The notes beneath the pieces were generated by a model. The model did no database searches. It worked only from the letters and a program-made list of their open reading frames with translations, and was not told the DNA's origin. Positions 12,061-25,990 of a DNA stretch of 41,451 nt are shown here, in pieces. The stretch covers positions 1 to 41,451 of the forward strand of contig NW_003152919.1 in assembly GCF_000003605.2 (NCBI RefSeq), read 5' to 3'. The translations under genes and the position numbers were made by a program. The DNA is from Saccoglossus kowalevskii. Lineage: Eukaryota > Hemichordata > Enteropneusta > Harrimaniidae. The stretch's first letter is position 1; each line of letters begins with the position of its first letter.

Positions 12061-13254
12061 AGAATGCCCTAATGATGAACCCATTGCTTTGTTACACTAC
12101 TCCATAGCTGCCTTTATGCAGAACACCCCAATGATGAACCCATTGCTTTGTTCCACTACTCCATAGCTGCCTTTATGCAGAACGCCCTAATGATGAACCC
12201 ATTGCTTTGTTCAACTACTCCATAACTGCCTTTATGCAGAACACCCCAATGATGAACCCATTGCTTTGTTCTACTCCTCCATAGCTGCCTTTATGCAGAA
12301 CACCCCAATGATATGAACCCATTGCTTTGTTCCACTACTCCATAGCTGCCTTTATGCAGAACACCCTAATGATGAACCCATTGCTTTGTTACACTACTCC
12401 ATAGCTGCCTTTATGCAGAACACCCCAAAGATGAACCCATTGCTTTGTTCTACTCCTCCATAGCTGCCTTTATGCAGAACACCCCAATGATATGAACCCA
12501 TTGCTTTGTTCAACTACTCCATAGCTGCCTTTATGCAGAACACCCTAATGATGAACCCATTGCTTTGTTTCACTACTCCATAGCTGCCTTTATGCAGAAC
12601 ACCCTAATGATGAACCCATTGCTTTGTTTTACTACTCCATAGCTGCCTTTATGCAGAACACCCTAATGATATGAACCCATTGCTTTGTTCCACTACTCCA
12701 TAGCTGCCTTTATGCAGAACGCCCTAATGATGAACCCATTGCTTTGTTCCACAACTCCATAGCTGCCTTTATGCAGAACACCCCAATGATGAACCCATTG
12801 CTTTGTTCTACTACTCCATAGCTGCCTTTATGCAGAACGCCCTAATGATGAACCCATTGCTTTGTTCTACTACTCCATAGCTGCCTTTATGCAGAACGCC
12901 CTAATGATGAACCCATTGCTTTGTTCCACTACTCCATAGCTTCCTTTATGCAGAACACCCTAATGATGAACCCATTCCTTTGTTCTACTACTCCATAGCT
13001 GCCTTTATGCAGAACACCCCAATGATGAACCCATTGCTTTGTTCTACTACTCCATAGCTGCCTTTATGCAGAACGCCCTAATGATAAACCCATTGCTTTG
13101 TTCCACTACTCCATAGCTGCCTTTATGCAGAACGCCCTAATGATGAACCCATTGCTTTGTTCCTCTACTCCATAGCTGCCTTTATGCAGAACGCCCCAAT
13201 GATGAACCCATTGCTTTGTTCTACTACTCCATAGCTGCCTTTATGCAGAACACC

Positions 13255-13400
13255 CTAATGATGACCCATTGCTTTGTTCCACTACTCCATAGCTGCCTTT
13301 ATGCAGACACCCTAATGATGAACCCATTACTTTGTTTCACTACTCATAGCTGCCTTTATGCAGACACCCCATGATGACCCATTACTTTGTTTCACTACTC
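13255..13400. repeat. Satellite stretch with clustered one-base deletions
   Basis: Within about 140 bp six single bases are missing relative to the neighbouring monomers, each in a run of two or more identical bases: GATGACCC for GATGAACCC (twice), GCAGACACC for GCAGAACACC (twice), CTACTCATAG for CTACTCCATAG, and CCCCATG for CCCCAATG. The CATTACTTTG substitution also appears twice. No other 150-bp stretch is as dense in deletions. I read it as either a poorly polished piece of a long-read assembly or a degenerate pocket. Confidence 0.7.
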
Positions 13401-13569
13401 CATAGCTGCCTTTATGCAGAACGCCCTAATGATGAACCCATTGCTTTGTTCTACTACTCCATAGCTGCCTTTATGCAGAACGCCCTAATTATAAACCCAT
13501 TGCTTTCTTCCACTACTCCATAGCTGCCTTATTGCAGAACGCCATAATGATGAACCCATTGCTTTGTTC

Positions 13570-14890
13570 CACTACTCCATAGCTGCCTTTGTACAGAACA
13601 CCCCGATGAGGAACCCATTGCTTTGTTCCACTACTCCATACCTGCCTTTGTACAGAACACCCCAATGATAAACCAATTGCTTTGTTTCACTACTCCATAG
13701 CTGCCTTTATGCAGAACGCCCTAATGGTGAACCCATTGCTTTGTTACACTACTCCATAGCTGCCTTCATGCAGAACGCCCTAATGATGAACCCATTGCTT
13801 TGTTACACTACTCCATAGCTGCCTTTATGCAGAACACCCTAATGATAAGCCCATTGCTTTGTTCCACTACTCCATAGCTGCCTTTATGTACAACACCGTA
13901 ATGATGAACCCATTGCTTTGTTCCACTACTCCATAGCTACCTTTATGCAGAACACCCCAATGATGAACCCATTGATTTGTTCTACTACTCCATAGCTGCC
14001 TTTATGCAGAACACCCTAATGATGAACCCATTGCTGTGTTCTACTACTCCATAGCTGCCTTTAAGCAGAACACCCCAATGATGAACCCATTGCTTTGTTT
14101 CACTACTCCATAGCTGCCTTTATGCAGAACACCTCAATGATGAACCCATTGATTTGTTCCGCTACTCCATAGCTGCCTTTATGCAGAACACCCCAATGAT
14201 GAACCCATTGCTTTGTTCTACTACTCCATAGCTACCTTTATGCAGAACACCCCAATGATGAACCCATTGATTTGTTCTACTACTCCATAGCTGCCTTTAT
14301 GCAGAACACCCTAATGATGAACCCATTGCTGTGTTCTACTACTCCATAGCTGCCTTTATGCAGAACACCCCAATGATGAACCCATTGCTTTGTTTCACTA
14401 CTCCATAGCTACCTTTATGCAGAACACCCCAATGATGAACCCATTGATTTGTTCTACTACTCCATAGCTGCCTTTATGCAGAACACCCTAATGATGAACC
14501 CATTGCTGTGTTCTACTACTCCATAGCTGCCTTTATGCAGAACACCCCAATGATGAACCCATTGCTTTGTTTCACTACTCCATAGCTGCCTTTATGCAGA
14601 ACACCCCAATGATGAACCCATTGCTTTGTTTCACTACTCCATAGCTGCCTTTATGCAGAACACCCCAATGATGAACCCATTGCTTTGTTTCACTACTCCA
14701 TAGCTGCCTTCATGCAGAACACCCTAATGATGAACCCATTGCTTTGTTTTACTACTCCATAGCTGCCTTCATGCAGAACGCCCTAATGATGAACCCATTG
14801 CTTTGTTACACTACTCCATAGCTGCCTTTATGCAGAACACCCTAATGATAAACCCATTGCTTTGTTTCACTACTCCATAGCTGCCTTTAT
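13570..14890. repeat. Higher-order block G, copy 1 (about 1.3 kb; partner 29982-31300)
   Basis: Every base I compared lies at a constant offset of 16412 bp. Shared markers are CTTTGTACAGAACACCCCGATGAGG, CATACCTGCC, GATAAACCAATTG, CCTAATGGTGAACCC, GATAAGCCC, ATGTACAACACCG, CCTTTAAGCAG, ACCTCAATGATG, TTCCGCTACTCC and three GCTGTGTTC monomers. The copies part at about 14890/31300, where copy 1 enters an internal duplication. The absence of any net indel over 1.3 kb suggests a recent event or recent conversion. Confidence 0.88.
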
Positions 14891-15437
14891 GCAGAACACC
14901 CTAATGATAAGCCCATTGCTTTGTTCCACTACTCCATAGCTGCCTTTATGTACAACACCGTAATGATGAACCCATTGCTTTGTTCCACTACTCCATAGCT
15001 ACCTTTATGCAGAACACCCCAATGATGAACCCATTGATTTGTTCTACTACTCCATAGCTGCCTTTATGCAGAACACCCTAATGATGAACCCATTGCTGTG
15101 TTCTACTACTCCATAGCTGCCTTTAAGCAGAACACCCCAATGATGAACCCATTGCTTTGTTTCACTACTCCATAGCTGCCTTTATGCAGAACACCTCAAT
15201 GATGAACCCATTGATTTGTTCCGCTACTCCATAGCTGCCTTTATGCAGAACACCCCAATGATGAACCCATTGCTTTGTTCTACTACTCCATAGCTACCTT
15301 TATGCAGAACACCCCAATGATGAACCCATTGATTTGTTCTACTACTCCATAGCTGCCTTTATGCAGAACACCCTAATGATGAACCCATTGCTGTGTTCTA
15401 CTACTCCATAGCTGCCTTTATGCAGAACACCCCAATG
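13830..15437. repeat. 1062-bp (18-monomer) tandem higher-order duplication
   Basis: GATAAGCCC occurs at 13844 and 14906. In both places it is followed by ATGTACAACACCG, GCTACC with GATTTG, GCTGTGTTC, CTTTAAGCAG, ACCTCAATGATG and TTCCGCTACTCC in the same order. The offset is 1062, exactly 18 times 59. The second copy ends at about 15437, where it switches to a GATATG monomer; this is also the domain boundary. Confidence 0.85.
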
Positions 15438-16329
15438 ATATGAACCCATTGCTTTGTTCCACTACTCCATAGCTGCCTTTATGCAGAACACCCTAATGAG
15501 GAACCCATTGCTTTGTTCCACTACTCCATAGCTGCCTTTATGCAGAACACCCCAATGATGAACCCATTGCTATGTTCCACTATTCCATAGCTGCCTTTAT
15601 GCAGAACACCCTAATGAGGAACCCATTGCTTTGTTCCACTACTCCATAGCTGCCTTTATGCAGAACACCCTAATGATGAACCCATTGCTTTGTTCCACTA
15701 CTCCATAGCTGCCTTTATGCAGAACACCCTAATGATGAACCCATTGCTTTGTTCCACTACTCCATAGCTACCTTTATGCAGAACACCCCAATGATGAACC
15801 CATTGATTTGTTCTACTACTCCATAGCTGCCTTTGTACAGAACACCCCGATGATGAACCCATTGCTTTGTTCCACTACTCCATAGCTACCTTTGTACAGA
15901 ACACCCTATTGATGAACCCATTGCTTTGTTCTACTACTCCATAGCTGCCTTTATGCAGAACACCCCAATGATGAACCCATTGCTTTGTTCCACTACTCCA
16001 TAGCTGCCTTTATGCAGAACACCCTAATGAGGAACCCATTGCTTTGTTCCACTACTCCATAGCTGCCTTTGTACAGAACACCCCAATGATGAACCCATTG
16101 GTTTGTTTCACTACTCCATAGCTGCCTTTATGCAGAACACCCCAATGATGAACCCATTGCTTTGTTCTACTACTCCATAGCTGCCTTTATGCAGAACACC
16201 CCAATGATGAACCCATTGCTTTGTTCCACTACTCCATAGCTGCCTTTATGCAGAACACCCTAATGAGGAACCCATTGCTTTGTTCCACTACTCCATAGCT
16301 GCCTTTATGCAGAACACCCCAATGATGAA

Positions 16330-18490
16330 CCCATTGCTTTGTTCCACTACTCCATAGCTGCATTTATGCAGAACACCCAATGATGAACCCATTGCTTTGT
16401 TCCACTACTCCATAGCTGCCTTTATGCAGAACACCCCAGTGATATGAACCCATTGCTTTGTTCCACTACTCCATAGCTGCCTTTATGCAGAACACCCCAA
16501 TGATGAACCCATTGCTTTGTTCTACTACTCCATAGCTGCCTTTATGCAGAATGCCCTAATGATGAACCCATTGCTTTGTTACACTACTCCATAGCTGCCT
16601 TCATGCAGAACACCCCAATGATGAACCCATTGCTTTGTTCCACTACTCCATAGCTGCCTTTATGCAGAACGCCCTAATGATGAACCCATTGCTTTGTTAC
16701 ACTACTCCATAGCTGCCTTTATGCAGAACACCCCAATGATGAACCCATTGCTTTGTTCTACTCCTCCATAGCTGCCTTTATGCAGAACACCCCAATGATA
16801 TGAACCCATTGCTTTGTTCCACTACTCCATAGCTGCCTTTATGCAGAACACCCAAATGATGAACCCATTGCTTTGTTACACTACTCCATAGCTGCCTTTA
16901 TGCAGAACACCCCAATGATGAACCCATTGCTTTGTTCTACTCCTCCATAGCTGCCTTTATGCAGAACACCCCAATGATATGAACCCATTGCTTTGTTCCA
17001 CTACTCCATAGCTGCCTTTATGCAGAACACCCTAATGAGGAACCCATTGCTTTGTTTCACTACTCCATAGCTGCCTTTATGCAGAACACCCTAATGATGA
17101 ACCCATTGCTTTGTTCCACTACTCCATAGCTGCCTATATGCAGAACACCCTAATGATGAACCCATTGCTTTGTTCCACTACTCCATAGCTGCCTTTATGC
17201 AGAACACCCTAATGATGAACCCATTGCTTTGTTTCACTACTCCATAGCTGCCTTTATGCAGAACACCCTAATGAGGAACCCATTGCCTTGTTCTACTCCT
17301 CCATAGCTGCCTTTATGCAGAACACCCCGATGAGGAACCCATTGCTTTGTTCAACTACCCCATAGCTGCCTTTATGCAGAACGGCCGATGAGGAACCCAT
17401 TGCTTTGTTTCACTACTCCATAGCTGCCTTTATGCAGAACACCCCAATGATGAACCCATTGCTTTGTTTCACTACTCCATAGCTGCCTTTATGCAGAACA
17501 CCCCAATGATGAACCCATTGCTTTGTTCCACTACTCCATAGCTGCCTTTATGCAGAACACCCCAATGATGAACCCATTGCTTTGTTCCACTACTCCATAG
17601 CTGCCTTTATGCAGAACACCCAATGATGAACCCATTGCTTTGTTCCACTACTCCATAGCTGCCTTTATGCAGAACACCCCAGTGATATGAACCCATTGCT
17701 TTGTTCCACTACTCCATAGCTGCCTTTATGCAGAACACCCCAATGATGAACCCATTGCTTTGTTCTACTACTCCATAGCTGCCTTTATGCAGAACATCCT
17801 AATGATGAACCCATTGCTTTGTTACACTACTCCATAGCTGCCTTCATGCAGAACACCCCAATGATGAACCCATTGCTTTGTTCCACTACTCCATAGCTGC
17901 CTTTATGCAGAACGCCCTAATGATGAACCCATTGCTTTGTTACACTACTCCATAGCTGCCTTTATGCAGAACACCCCAATGATGAAGCCATTGCTTTGTT
18001 CTACTCCTCCATAGCTGCCTTTATGCAGAACACCCCAATGATATGAACCCATTGCTTTGTTCCACTACTCCATAGCTGCCTTTATGCAGAACACCCTAAT
18101 GATGAACCCATTGCTTTGTTACACTACTCCATAGCTGCCTTTATGCAGAACACCCCAATGATGAACCCATTGCTTTGTTCTACTCCTCCATAGCTGCCTT
18201 TATGCAGAACACCCCAATGATATGAACCCATTGCTTTGTTCCACTACTCCATAGCTGCCTTTATGCAGAACACCCTAATGAGGAACCCATTGCTTTGTTT
18301 CACTACTCCATAGCTGCCTTTATGCAGAACACCCTAATGATGAACCCATTGCTTTGTTCCACTACTCCATAGCTGCCTATATGCAGAACACCCTAATGAT
18401 GAACCCATTGCTTTGTTCCACTACTCCATAGCTGCCTTTATGCAGAACACCCTAATGATGAACCCATTGCTTTGTTTCACTACTCCATAG
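16330..18490. repeat. About 1243-bp (21-monomer) tandem higher-order duplication
   Basis: CCCCAGTGATATG recurs at 16434 and 17677, and the GCTGCCTATATGCAG monomer recurs at about 17130 and 18372. The intervening order of GATATG, GCCCTAATGATG, TTACAC and TTCTACTCCTCC monomers is the same. The offset of 1242-1243 bp equals 21 monomers plus the extra bases of the 61-bp type. The first copy also continues block F-like sequence (11520-12060). Confidence 0.78.
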
Positions 18491-20064
18491 CTGCCTTTAT
18501 GCAGAACACCCTAATGAGGAACCCATTGCTTTGTTCAACTACTCCATAGCTGCCTTTATGCAGAACGCCCGATGAGGAACCCATTGCTTTGTTTCACTAC
18601 TCCATAGCTGCCTTTATGCAGAACACCACGATGAGGAACCCATTGCTTTGTTCAACTACTCCATAGCTGCCTTTATGCAGAACGCCCGATGAGGAACCCA
18701 TTGCTTTGTTCCACTACTCCATAGCTGCCTTTATGCAGAACGCCCGATGAGGAACCCATTGCTTTGTTTCACTACTCCATAGCTGCCTTTATGCAGAACA
18801 CCCCAATGATGAACCCATTGCTTTGTTCTACTCCTCCATAGCTGCCTTTATGCAGACCACCCCAATGATGAACCCATTGCTTTGTTCCACTACTCCATAG
18901 CTGCCTTTATGCAGAACACCCCAATGTTGAATCCATTGCTTTGTTCTACTCCTCCATAGCTGCCTTTATGCAGAACACCCCGATGAGGAACCCATTGCTT
19001 TGTTCAACTACTCCATAGCTGCCTTTAAGCAGAACGCCCGATGAGGAACCCATTGCTTTGTTTCACTACTCCGTAGCTGCCTTTATGCAGAACACCCCAA
19101 TGATGATCCCATTGCTTTGTTCTACTCCTCCACAGCTGCCTTTATGCAGAACACCATGATGAGGAACCCATTGCTTTGTTCAACTACTCCATAGCTGCCT
19201 TTATGCAGAACGCCCGATGAGGAACCCATTGCTTTGTTTCACTACTCCATAGCTGCCTTTATGCAGAACACCCCAATGATGAACCCATTGCTTTGTTCTA
19301 CTCCTCCATAGGTGCCTTTATGCAGAACACCCCGATGAGGAACCCATTGGTTTGTTCAACTACTCCATAGCTGCCTTTATGCAGAACACCTGATGAAGAA
19401 CCCATTGCTTTGTTTCAGTACTCCATAGCTGCCTTTATGCAGAACACCCCAATGATATGAACCCATTGCTTTGTTCCACTACTCCATAGCTGCCTTTATG
19501 CAGAACCCAATGTGAACCCATTGCTTTGTTACACTACTCCGTAGCTGCCTTTATGCAGAACACCCCAATGATGAACCCATTGCTTTGTTCCACTACTCCA
19601 TAGCTGCCTTTATGCAGAACACCCCAATGATGAACCCATTGCTTTGTTCCACTACTCCATAGCTGCCTTTATGCAGAACCCCCCAATGATGAACCCATTG
19701 CTTTTTTCTACTCCTCCATAGCTGCCTTTATTCAGAACACCCCGATGAGGAACCCATTGCTTTGTTCAACTACTCCATAGCTGCCTTTATGCAGAACACC
19801 CTAATGAGGAACCCATTGCTTTGTTCCACTACTCCATAGCTGCCTTTATGCAGAACACCCTAATGATGAACCCATTGCTTTGTTCCACTACTCCATAGCT
19901 GCCTTTATGCAGAACACCCCGATGATGAACCCATTGCTTTGTTCAACTACTGCATAGCTGCCTTTATGCAGAACACCCTAATGATGAACCCATTGATTTG
20001 TTCTAGTACTCCATAGCTGCCTTTATGTACAACACCGTAATGATGAACCCATTGCTTTGTTCCA

Positions 20065-22010
20065 CTACTCCATAGCTACCTTTATGCAGAACACCCCAAT
20101 GATGAACCCATTGATTTGTTCTACTACTCCATAGCTGCCTTTATGCAGAACACCCCAATGATGAACCCATTGCTTTGTTCTACTCCTCCATAGCTGCCTT
20201 TATGCAGACCACCCCAATGATGAACCCATTGCTTTGTTCCACTACTCCATAGCTGCCTTTATGCAGAACACCCCAATGATGAACCCATTGCTTTGTTCCA
20301 CTTCTCCATAGCTGCCTTTATGCAGAACACCCTAATGATGAACCCATTGCTTTGTTCTACTCCTCCATAGCTGCCTTTATGCAGAACACCCCGATGAGGA
20401 ACCCATTGCTTTGTTCAACTACTCCATAGCTGCCTTTATGCAGAACACCCCAATGATGAACCCATTGCTTTGTTCTACTCCTCCATAGCTGCCTTTATGC
20501 AGAACACCACGATGAGGAACCCATTGCTTTGTTCAACTACTCCATAGCTGCCCTTATGCAGAACGCCCGATGAGGAACCCATTGCTTTGTTTCACTACTC
20601 CATAGCTGCCTTTATGCAGAACACCCCAATGATGAACCCATTGCTTTGTTCTACTCCTCCATAGCTGTCTTTATGCAGAACACCCCGATGAGGAACCCAT
20701 TGCTTTGTTCAACTACTCCATAGCTGCCTTTATGCAGAACGCCCGATGAGGAACCCATTGCTTTGTTTCACTACTCCATAGCTGCCTTTATGCAGAACAC
20801 CCTAATGATGAACCCATTGCTTTGTTTCACTACTCCATAGCTGCCTTTATGCAGAACACCCCAATGATGAACCCATTGCTTTGTTCCACTACTCCATAGC
20901 TGCCTTTATGCAGAACACCCCAATGATGAACCCATTGCTTTGTTCCACTACTCCATAGCTGCCTTTATGCAGAACACCCCAATGATATGAACCCATTGCT
21001 TTGTTACACTACTCCGTAGCTGCCTTTATGCAGAACACCCCAATGATGAACCCATTGCTTTGTTCCACTACTCCATAGCTGCCTTTATGCAGAACACCCC
21101 AATGATATGAACCCATTGCTTTGTTACACTACTCCGTAGCTGCCTTTATGCAGAACACCCCAATGATGAACCCATTGCTTTGTTCCACTACTCTGTAGCT
21201 GCCTTTATGCAGAACACCCCAATGATGAACCCATTGCTTTGTTCCACTACTCCATAGCTGCCTTTATGCAGAACACCCCAATGATATGAACCCATTGATT
21301 TGTTCCACTACTCCATAGCTGCCTTTATGCAGAACACCCCAATGATGAACCCATTGCTTTGTTACACTACTCCGTAGCTGCCTTTATGCAGAACACCCCA
21401 ATGATGAACCCATTGCTTTGTTCCACTACTCCATAGCTGCCTTTATGCAGAACACCCCAATGATGAACCCATTGCTTTGTTCCACTACTCCATAGCTGCC
21501 TTTATGCAGAACACCCCAATGATGAACCCATTGCTTTGTTCTACTCCTCCATAGCTGCCTTTATGCAGAACACCCCGATGAGGAACCCATTGCTTTGTTT
21601 CACTACTCCATAGCTGCCTTTATGCAGAACACCCCAATGATGAACCTATTGCTTTGTTCCACTACTCCATAGCTGCCTTTATGCAGAACACCCTAATGAT
21701 AAACCCATTGCTTTGTTCCACTACTCCATAGCTGCCTTTATGCAGAACGCCCGATGAGGAACCCATTGCTTTGTTTCACTACTCCATAGCTGCCTTTATG
21801 CAGAACACCCCAATGATGAACCCATTGCTTTGTTCTACTCCTCCATAGCTGCCTTTATGCAGAACACCCCAATGATGAACCCATTGCTTTGTTCTACTCC
21901 TCCATAGCTGCCTTTATGCAGAACACCCCAATGATGAACCCATTGCTTTGTTCCACTACTCCATAGCTGCCTTTATGCAGAACACTCCAATGATGAACCC
22001 ATTGCTTTGT
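20065..22010. repeat. Higher-order block D, copy 2
   Basis: This is the partner of 2945-4890; see the diagnostic variants listed there. It begins inside a short island of CCCTAATGATG-class monomers, as copy 1 begins at the end of such a domain, so the duplicated block appears to have carried the domain edge with it. From about 21600 the same sequence is also copied at 38075 onward (offset 16471). Confidence 0.85.
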
Positions 22011-22732
22011 TCCACTACTCCATAGCTGCCTTTATGCAGAACACCCAAATGATGAACCCATTGCTTTGTTCCACTACTCCATAGCTGCCTTTATGCAGAA
22101 CACCCCAATGATGAACCCATTGCTTTGTTCCACTTCTCCATAGCTGCCTTTATGCAGAACACCCTAATGATGAACCCATTGCTTTGTTCTACTCCTCCAT
22201 AGCTGCCTTTATGCAGAACACCCCGATGAGGAACCCATTGCTTTGTTCAACTACTCCATAGCTGCCTTTATGCAGAACGCCCGATGAGGAACCCATTGCT
22301 TTGTTTCACTACTCCATAGCTGCCTTTATGCAGAACACCCCAATGATGAACCCATTGCTTTGTTCTACTCCTCCATAGCTGCCTTTATGCAGAACACCAC
22401 GATGAGGAACCCATTGCTTTGTTCAACTACTCCATAGCTGCCCTTATGCAGAACGCCCGATGAGGAACCCATTGCTTTGTTTCACTACTCCATAGCTGCC
22501 TTTATGCAGAACACCCCAATGATGAACCCATTGCTTTGTTCTACTCCTCCATAGCTGCCTTTATGCAGAACGCCTGATGAGGAACCCATTGCTTTGTTTC
22601 ACTACTCCATAGCTGCCTTTATGCAGAACACCCTAATTATGAACCCATTGCTTTGTTTCACTACTCCATAGCTGCCTTTATGCAGAACACCCCAATGATG
22701 AACCCATTGCTTTGTTCCACTACTCCATAGCT

Positions 22733-24573
22733 GCCTTTATGCAGAACACCCCAATGATGAACCCATTGCTTTGTTCCACTACTCCATAGCTGCCTTTATG
22801 CAGAACACCCCAATGATGAACCCATTGCTTTGTTCCACTACTCCATAGCTGCCTTTATGCAGAACACCCCAATGATATGAACCCATTGCTTTGTTACACT
22901 ACTCCGTAGCTGCCTTTATGCAGAACACCCCAATGATGAACCCATTGCTTTGTTCCACTACTCCGTAGCTGCCTTTATGCAGAACACCCCAATGATGAAC
23001 CCATTGCTTTGTTCCACTACTCCATAGCTGCCTTTATGCAGAACACCCCAATGATATGAACCCATTGCTTTGTTCCACTACTCCATAGCTGCCTTTATGC
23101 AGAACACCCCAATGATGAACCCATTGCTTTGTTACACTACTCCGTAGCTGCCTTTATGCAGAACACCCCAATGATGAACCCATTGCTTTGTTCCACTACT
23201 CCATAGCTGCCTTTATGCAGAACACCCCAATGATGAACCCGTTGCTTTGTTCCACTACTCCATAGCTGCCTTTATGCAGAACACCCCAATGATGAACCCA
23301 TTGTTTTGTTCTATTCCTCCATAGCTGCCTTTATGCAGAACACCCCGATGAAGAACCCATTGCTTTGTTCAACTACTCCATAGCTGCCTTTATGCAGAAC
23401 GCCCGATGAGGAACCCATTGCTTTGTTTCACTACTCCATAGCTGCCTTTATGCAGAACACCCCAATGATGAACCTATTGCTTTGTTCCACTACTCCATAG
23501 CTGCCTTTATGCAGAACACCCAAATGATGAACCCATTGCTTTGTTCCACTACTCCATAGCTGCCTTTATGCAGAACACCCCAATGATGAACCCATTGCTT
23601 TGTTCCACTTCTCCATAGCTGCCTTTATGCAGAACACCCCAATGATGAACTCATTGCTTTGTTCTACTCCTCCATAGCTGCCTTTATGCAGAACACCCCG
23701 ATGAGGAACCCATTGCTTTGTTCAACTACTCCATAGCTGCCTTTATGCAGAACGCCCGATGAGGAACCCATTGTTTTGTTTCACTACTCCATAGCTGCCT
23801 TTATGCAGAACACCCCAATGATGAATCCATTGCTTTGTTCTACTCCTCCATAGCTGCCTTTAAGCAGAACACCCCGATGAGGAACCCATTGCTTTGTTCA
23901 ACTACTCCATAGCTGCCTTTATGCAGAACGGCCGATGAGGAACCCATTGCTTTGTTTCACTACTCCATAGCTGCCTTTATGCAGAACACCCCAATGATGA
24001 ACCCATTGCTTTGTTTCACTACTCCATAGCTGCCTTTATGCAGAACACCCCAATGATGAACCCATTGCTTTGTTCCACTACTCCATAGCTGCCTTTATGC
24101 AGAACACCCCAATGATGAACCCATTGCTTTGTTCCACTACTCCATAGCTGCCTTTATGCAGAACACCCAATGATGAACCCATTGCTTTGTTCCACTACTC
24201 CATAGCTGCCTTTATGCAGAACACCCCAGTGATATGAACCCATTGCTTTGTTCCACTACTCCATAGCTGCTTTTATGCAGAACACCCCAATGATGAACCC
24301 ATTGCTTTGTTCTACTACTCCATAGCTGCCTTTATGCAGAATGCCCTAATGATGAACCCATTGCTTTGTTACACTACTCCATAGCTGCCTTTATGCAGAA
24401 CACCCCAATGATGAACCCATTGCTTTGTTCCACTACTCCATAGCTGCCTTTATGCAGAACGCCCTAATGATGAACCCATTGCTTTGTTACACTACTCCAT
24501 AGCTGCCTTTATGCAGAACACCCCAATGATGAACCCATTGCTTTGTTCTACTCCTCCATAGCTGCCTTTATGC
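22733..24573. repeat. Higher-order block F, copy 2
   Basis: It is the partner of 10220-12060 and of 34368-36208, with the same ordered markers. With copy 3 the similarity is longer in both directions: 22600-25130 matches 34235-36765 at a constant offset of 11635 bp, a 2.5-kb run. This makes copies 2 and 3 look more recently related to each other than to copy 1. Copy 2 has a private CTATTCCTCC near 23310 and GAACCCGTTG near 23235. Confidence 0.88.
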
Positions 24574-25990
24574 AGAACACCCCAATGATATGAACCCATT
24601 GCTTTGTTCCACTACTCCATAGCTGCCTTTATGCAGAACACCCTAATGATGAACCCATTGCTTTGTTACACTACTCCATAGCTGCCTTTATGCAGAACAC
24701 CCCAATGATGAACCCATTGCTTTGTTCTACTCCTCCATAGCTGCCTTTATGCAGAACACCCCAATGATATGAACCCATTGCTTTGTTCCACTACTCCATA
24801 GCTGCCTTTATGCAGAACACCCTAATGAGGAACCCATTGCTTTGTTTCACTACTCCATAGCTGCCTTTATGCAGAACACCCTAATGATGAACCCATTGCT
24901 TTGTTCCACTACTCCATAGCTGCCTATATGCAGAACACCCTAATGATGAACCCATTGCTTTGTTCCACTACTCCATAGCTGCCTTTATGCAGAACACCCT
25001 AATGATGAACCCATTGCTTTGTTTCACTACTCCATAGCTGCCTTTATGCAGAACACCCTAATGAGGAACCCATTGCTTTGTTCAACTACTCCATAGCTGC
25101 CTTTATGCAGAACGCCCGATGAGGAACCCATTGCTTTGTTCAACTACTCCATAGCTGCCTTTATGCAGAACGCCCGATGAGGAACCCATTGCTTTGTTCC
25201 ACTACTCCATAGCTGCCTTTATGCAGAACGCCCGATGAGGAACCCATTGCTTTGTTTCACTACTCCATAGCTGCCTTTATGCAGAACACCCCAATGATGA
25301 ACCTATTGCTTTGTTCCACTACTCCATAGCTGCCTTTATGCAGAACACCCAAATGATATGAACCCATTGCTTTGTTCCACTACTCCATAGCTGCCTTTAT
25401 GCAGAACACCCCAATGATGAACCCATTGCTTTGTTCCACTTCTCCATAGCTGCCTTTATGCAGAACACCCCAATGATGAACCCATTGCTTTGTTCTACTA
25501 CTCCATAGCTGCCTTTATGTAGAACGCCCTAATGATGAACCCATTGCTTTGTTCTACTACTCCATAGCTGCCTTTATGCAGAACGCCCTAATGATGAACC
25601 CATTGCTTTGTTCCACTACTCCATAGCTTCCTTTATGCAGAACACCCTAATGATGAACCCATTGCTTTGTTCTACTACTCCAGAGCTGCCTTTATGCAGA
25701 ACACCCTAATGATGAACCCATTGCTTTGTTCCACTACTCCATAGCTGCCTTTATGCAGAACACCCTAATGATGAACCATTGCTTTGTTCTATACTCCATA
25801 GCTACCTTTATGCAGAACACCCTAATGATGAATCCATTTATTTGTTCTACTACTCCATAGCTGCCTTTATGTACAACACCGAAATGATGAACCCATTGCT
25901 TTGTTCCACTACTCCATAGCTACCTTTATGCAGAACACCCCAATGATGAACCCATTGATTTGTTCTACTACTACATAGCTGCCTTTATGC

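Larger units (their letters stand above)
2945..12700. repeat. Satellite domain rich in CCCCAATGATG, GATGAGG and GATATG monomers
   Basis: From about 3080 the dominant variable segment is ACCCCAATGATG, mixed with the 58-bp GCCCGATGAGG form, the 59-bp ACCCCGATGAGG form and the 61-bp ACCCCAATGATATG form. Variants are linked between neighbouring positions: GCCCGATGAGG is almost always followed by TTTCACTACTCC, ACCCCGATGAGG by TTCAACTACTCC, and TTACACTACTCC is often followed by GTAG instead of ATAG. The linkage shows that groups of monomers, not single monomers, were amplified. The CCCTAATGATG form is present but less frequent. No non-satellite sequence was found. Confidence 0.8.
12700..15430. repeat. 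Second CCCTAATGATG-type domain
   Basis: GCCCTAATGATG and ACCCTAATGATG monomers dominate again, with the GATTTG, GCTGTG and GCTACC side variants, the ATGTACAACACCG marker (near 13888 and 14950) and CCTTTGTACAG monomers. From 13570 it is largely a copy of 29982-31300, and it contains an internal 1062-bp tandem duplication. A cluster of one-base deletions lies at 13255-13400. No gene is present; the stretch is satellite throughout. Confidence 0.75.
15430..25490. repeat. Second CCCCAATGATG/GATGAGG/GATATG domain
   Basis: The 61-bp GATATG monomer reappears near 15437 and the GATGAGG and GATATG forms then recur to about 25490. The first kilobase (15430-16400) is transitional and still holds some CCCTAATGATG, GATTTG and TTTGTACAG monomers. 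A small island of the other type (ATGTACAACACCG, GCTACC, GATTTG) sits at about 19960-20140, just before the 20065-22010 block that copies 2945-4890. No unique sequence or gene was seen. Confidence 0.75.
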
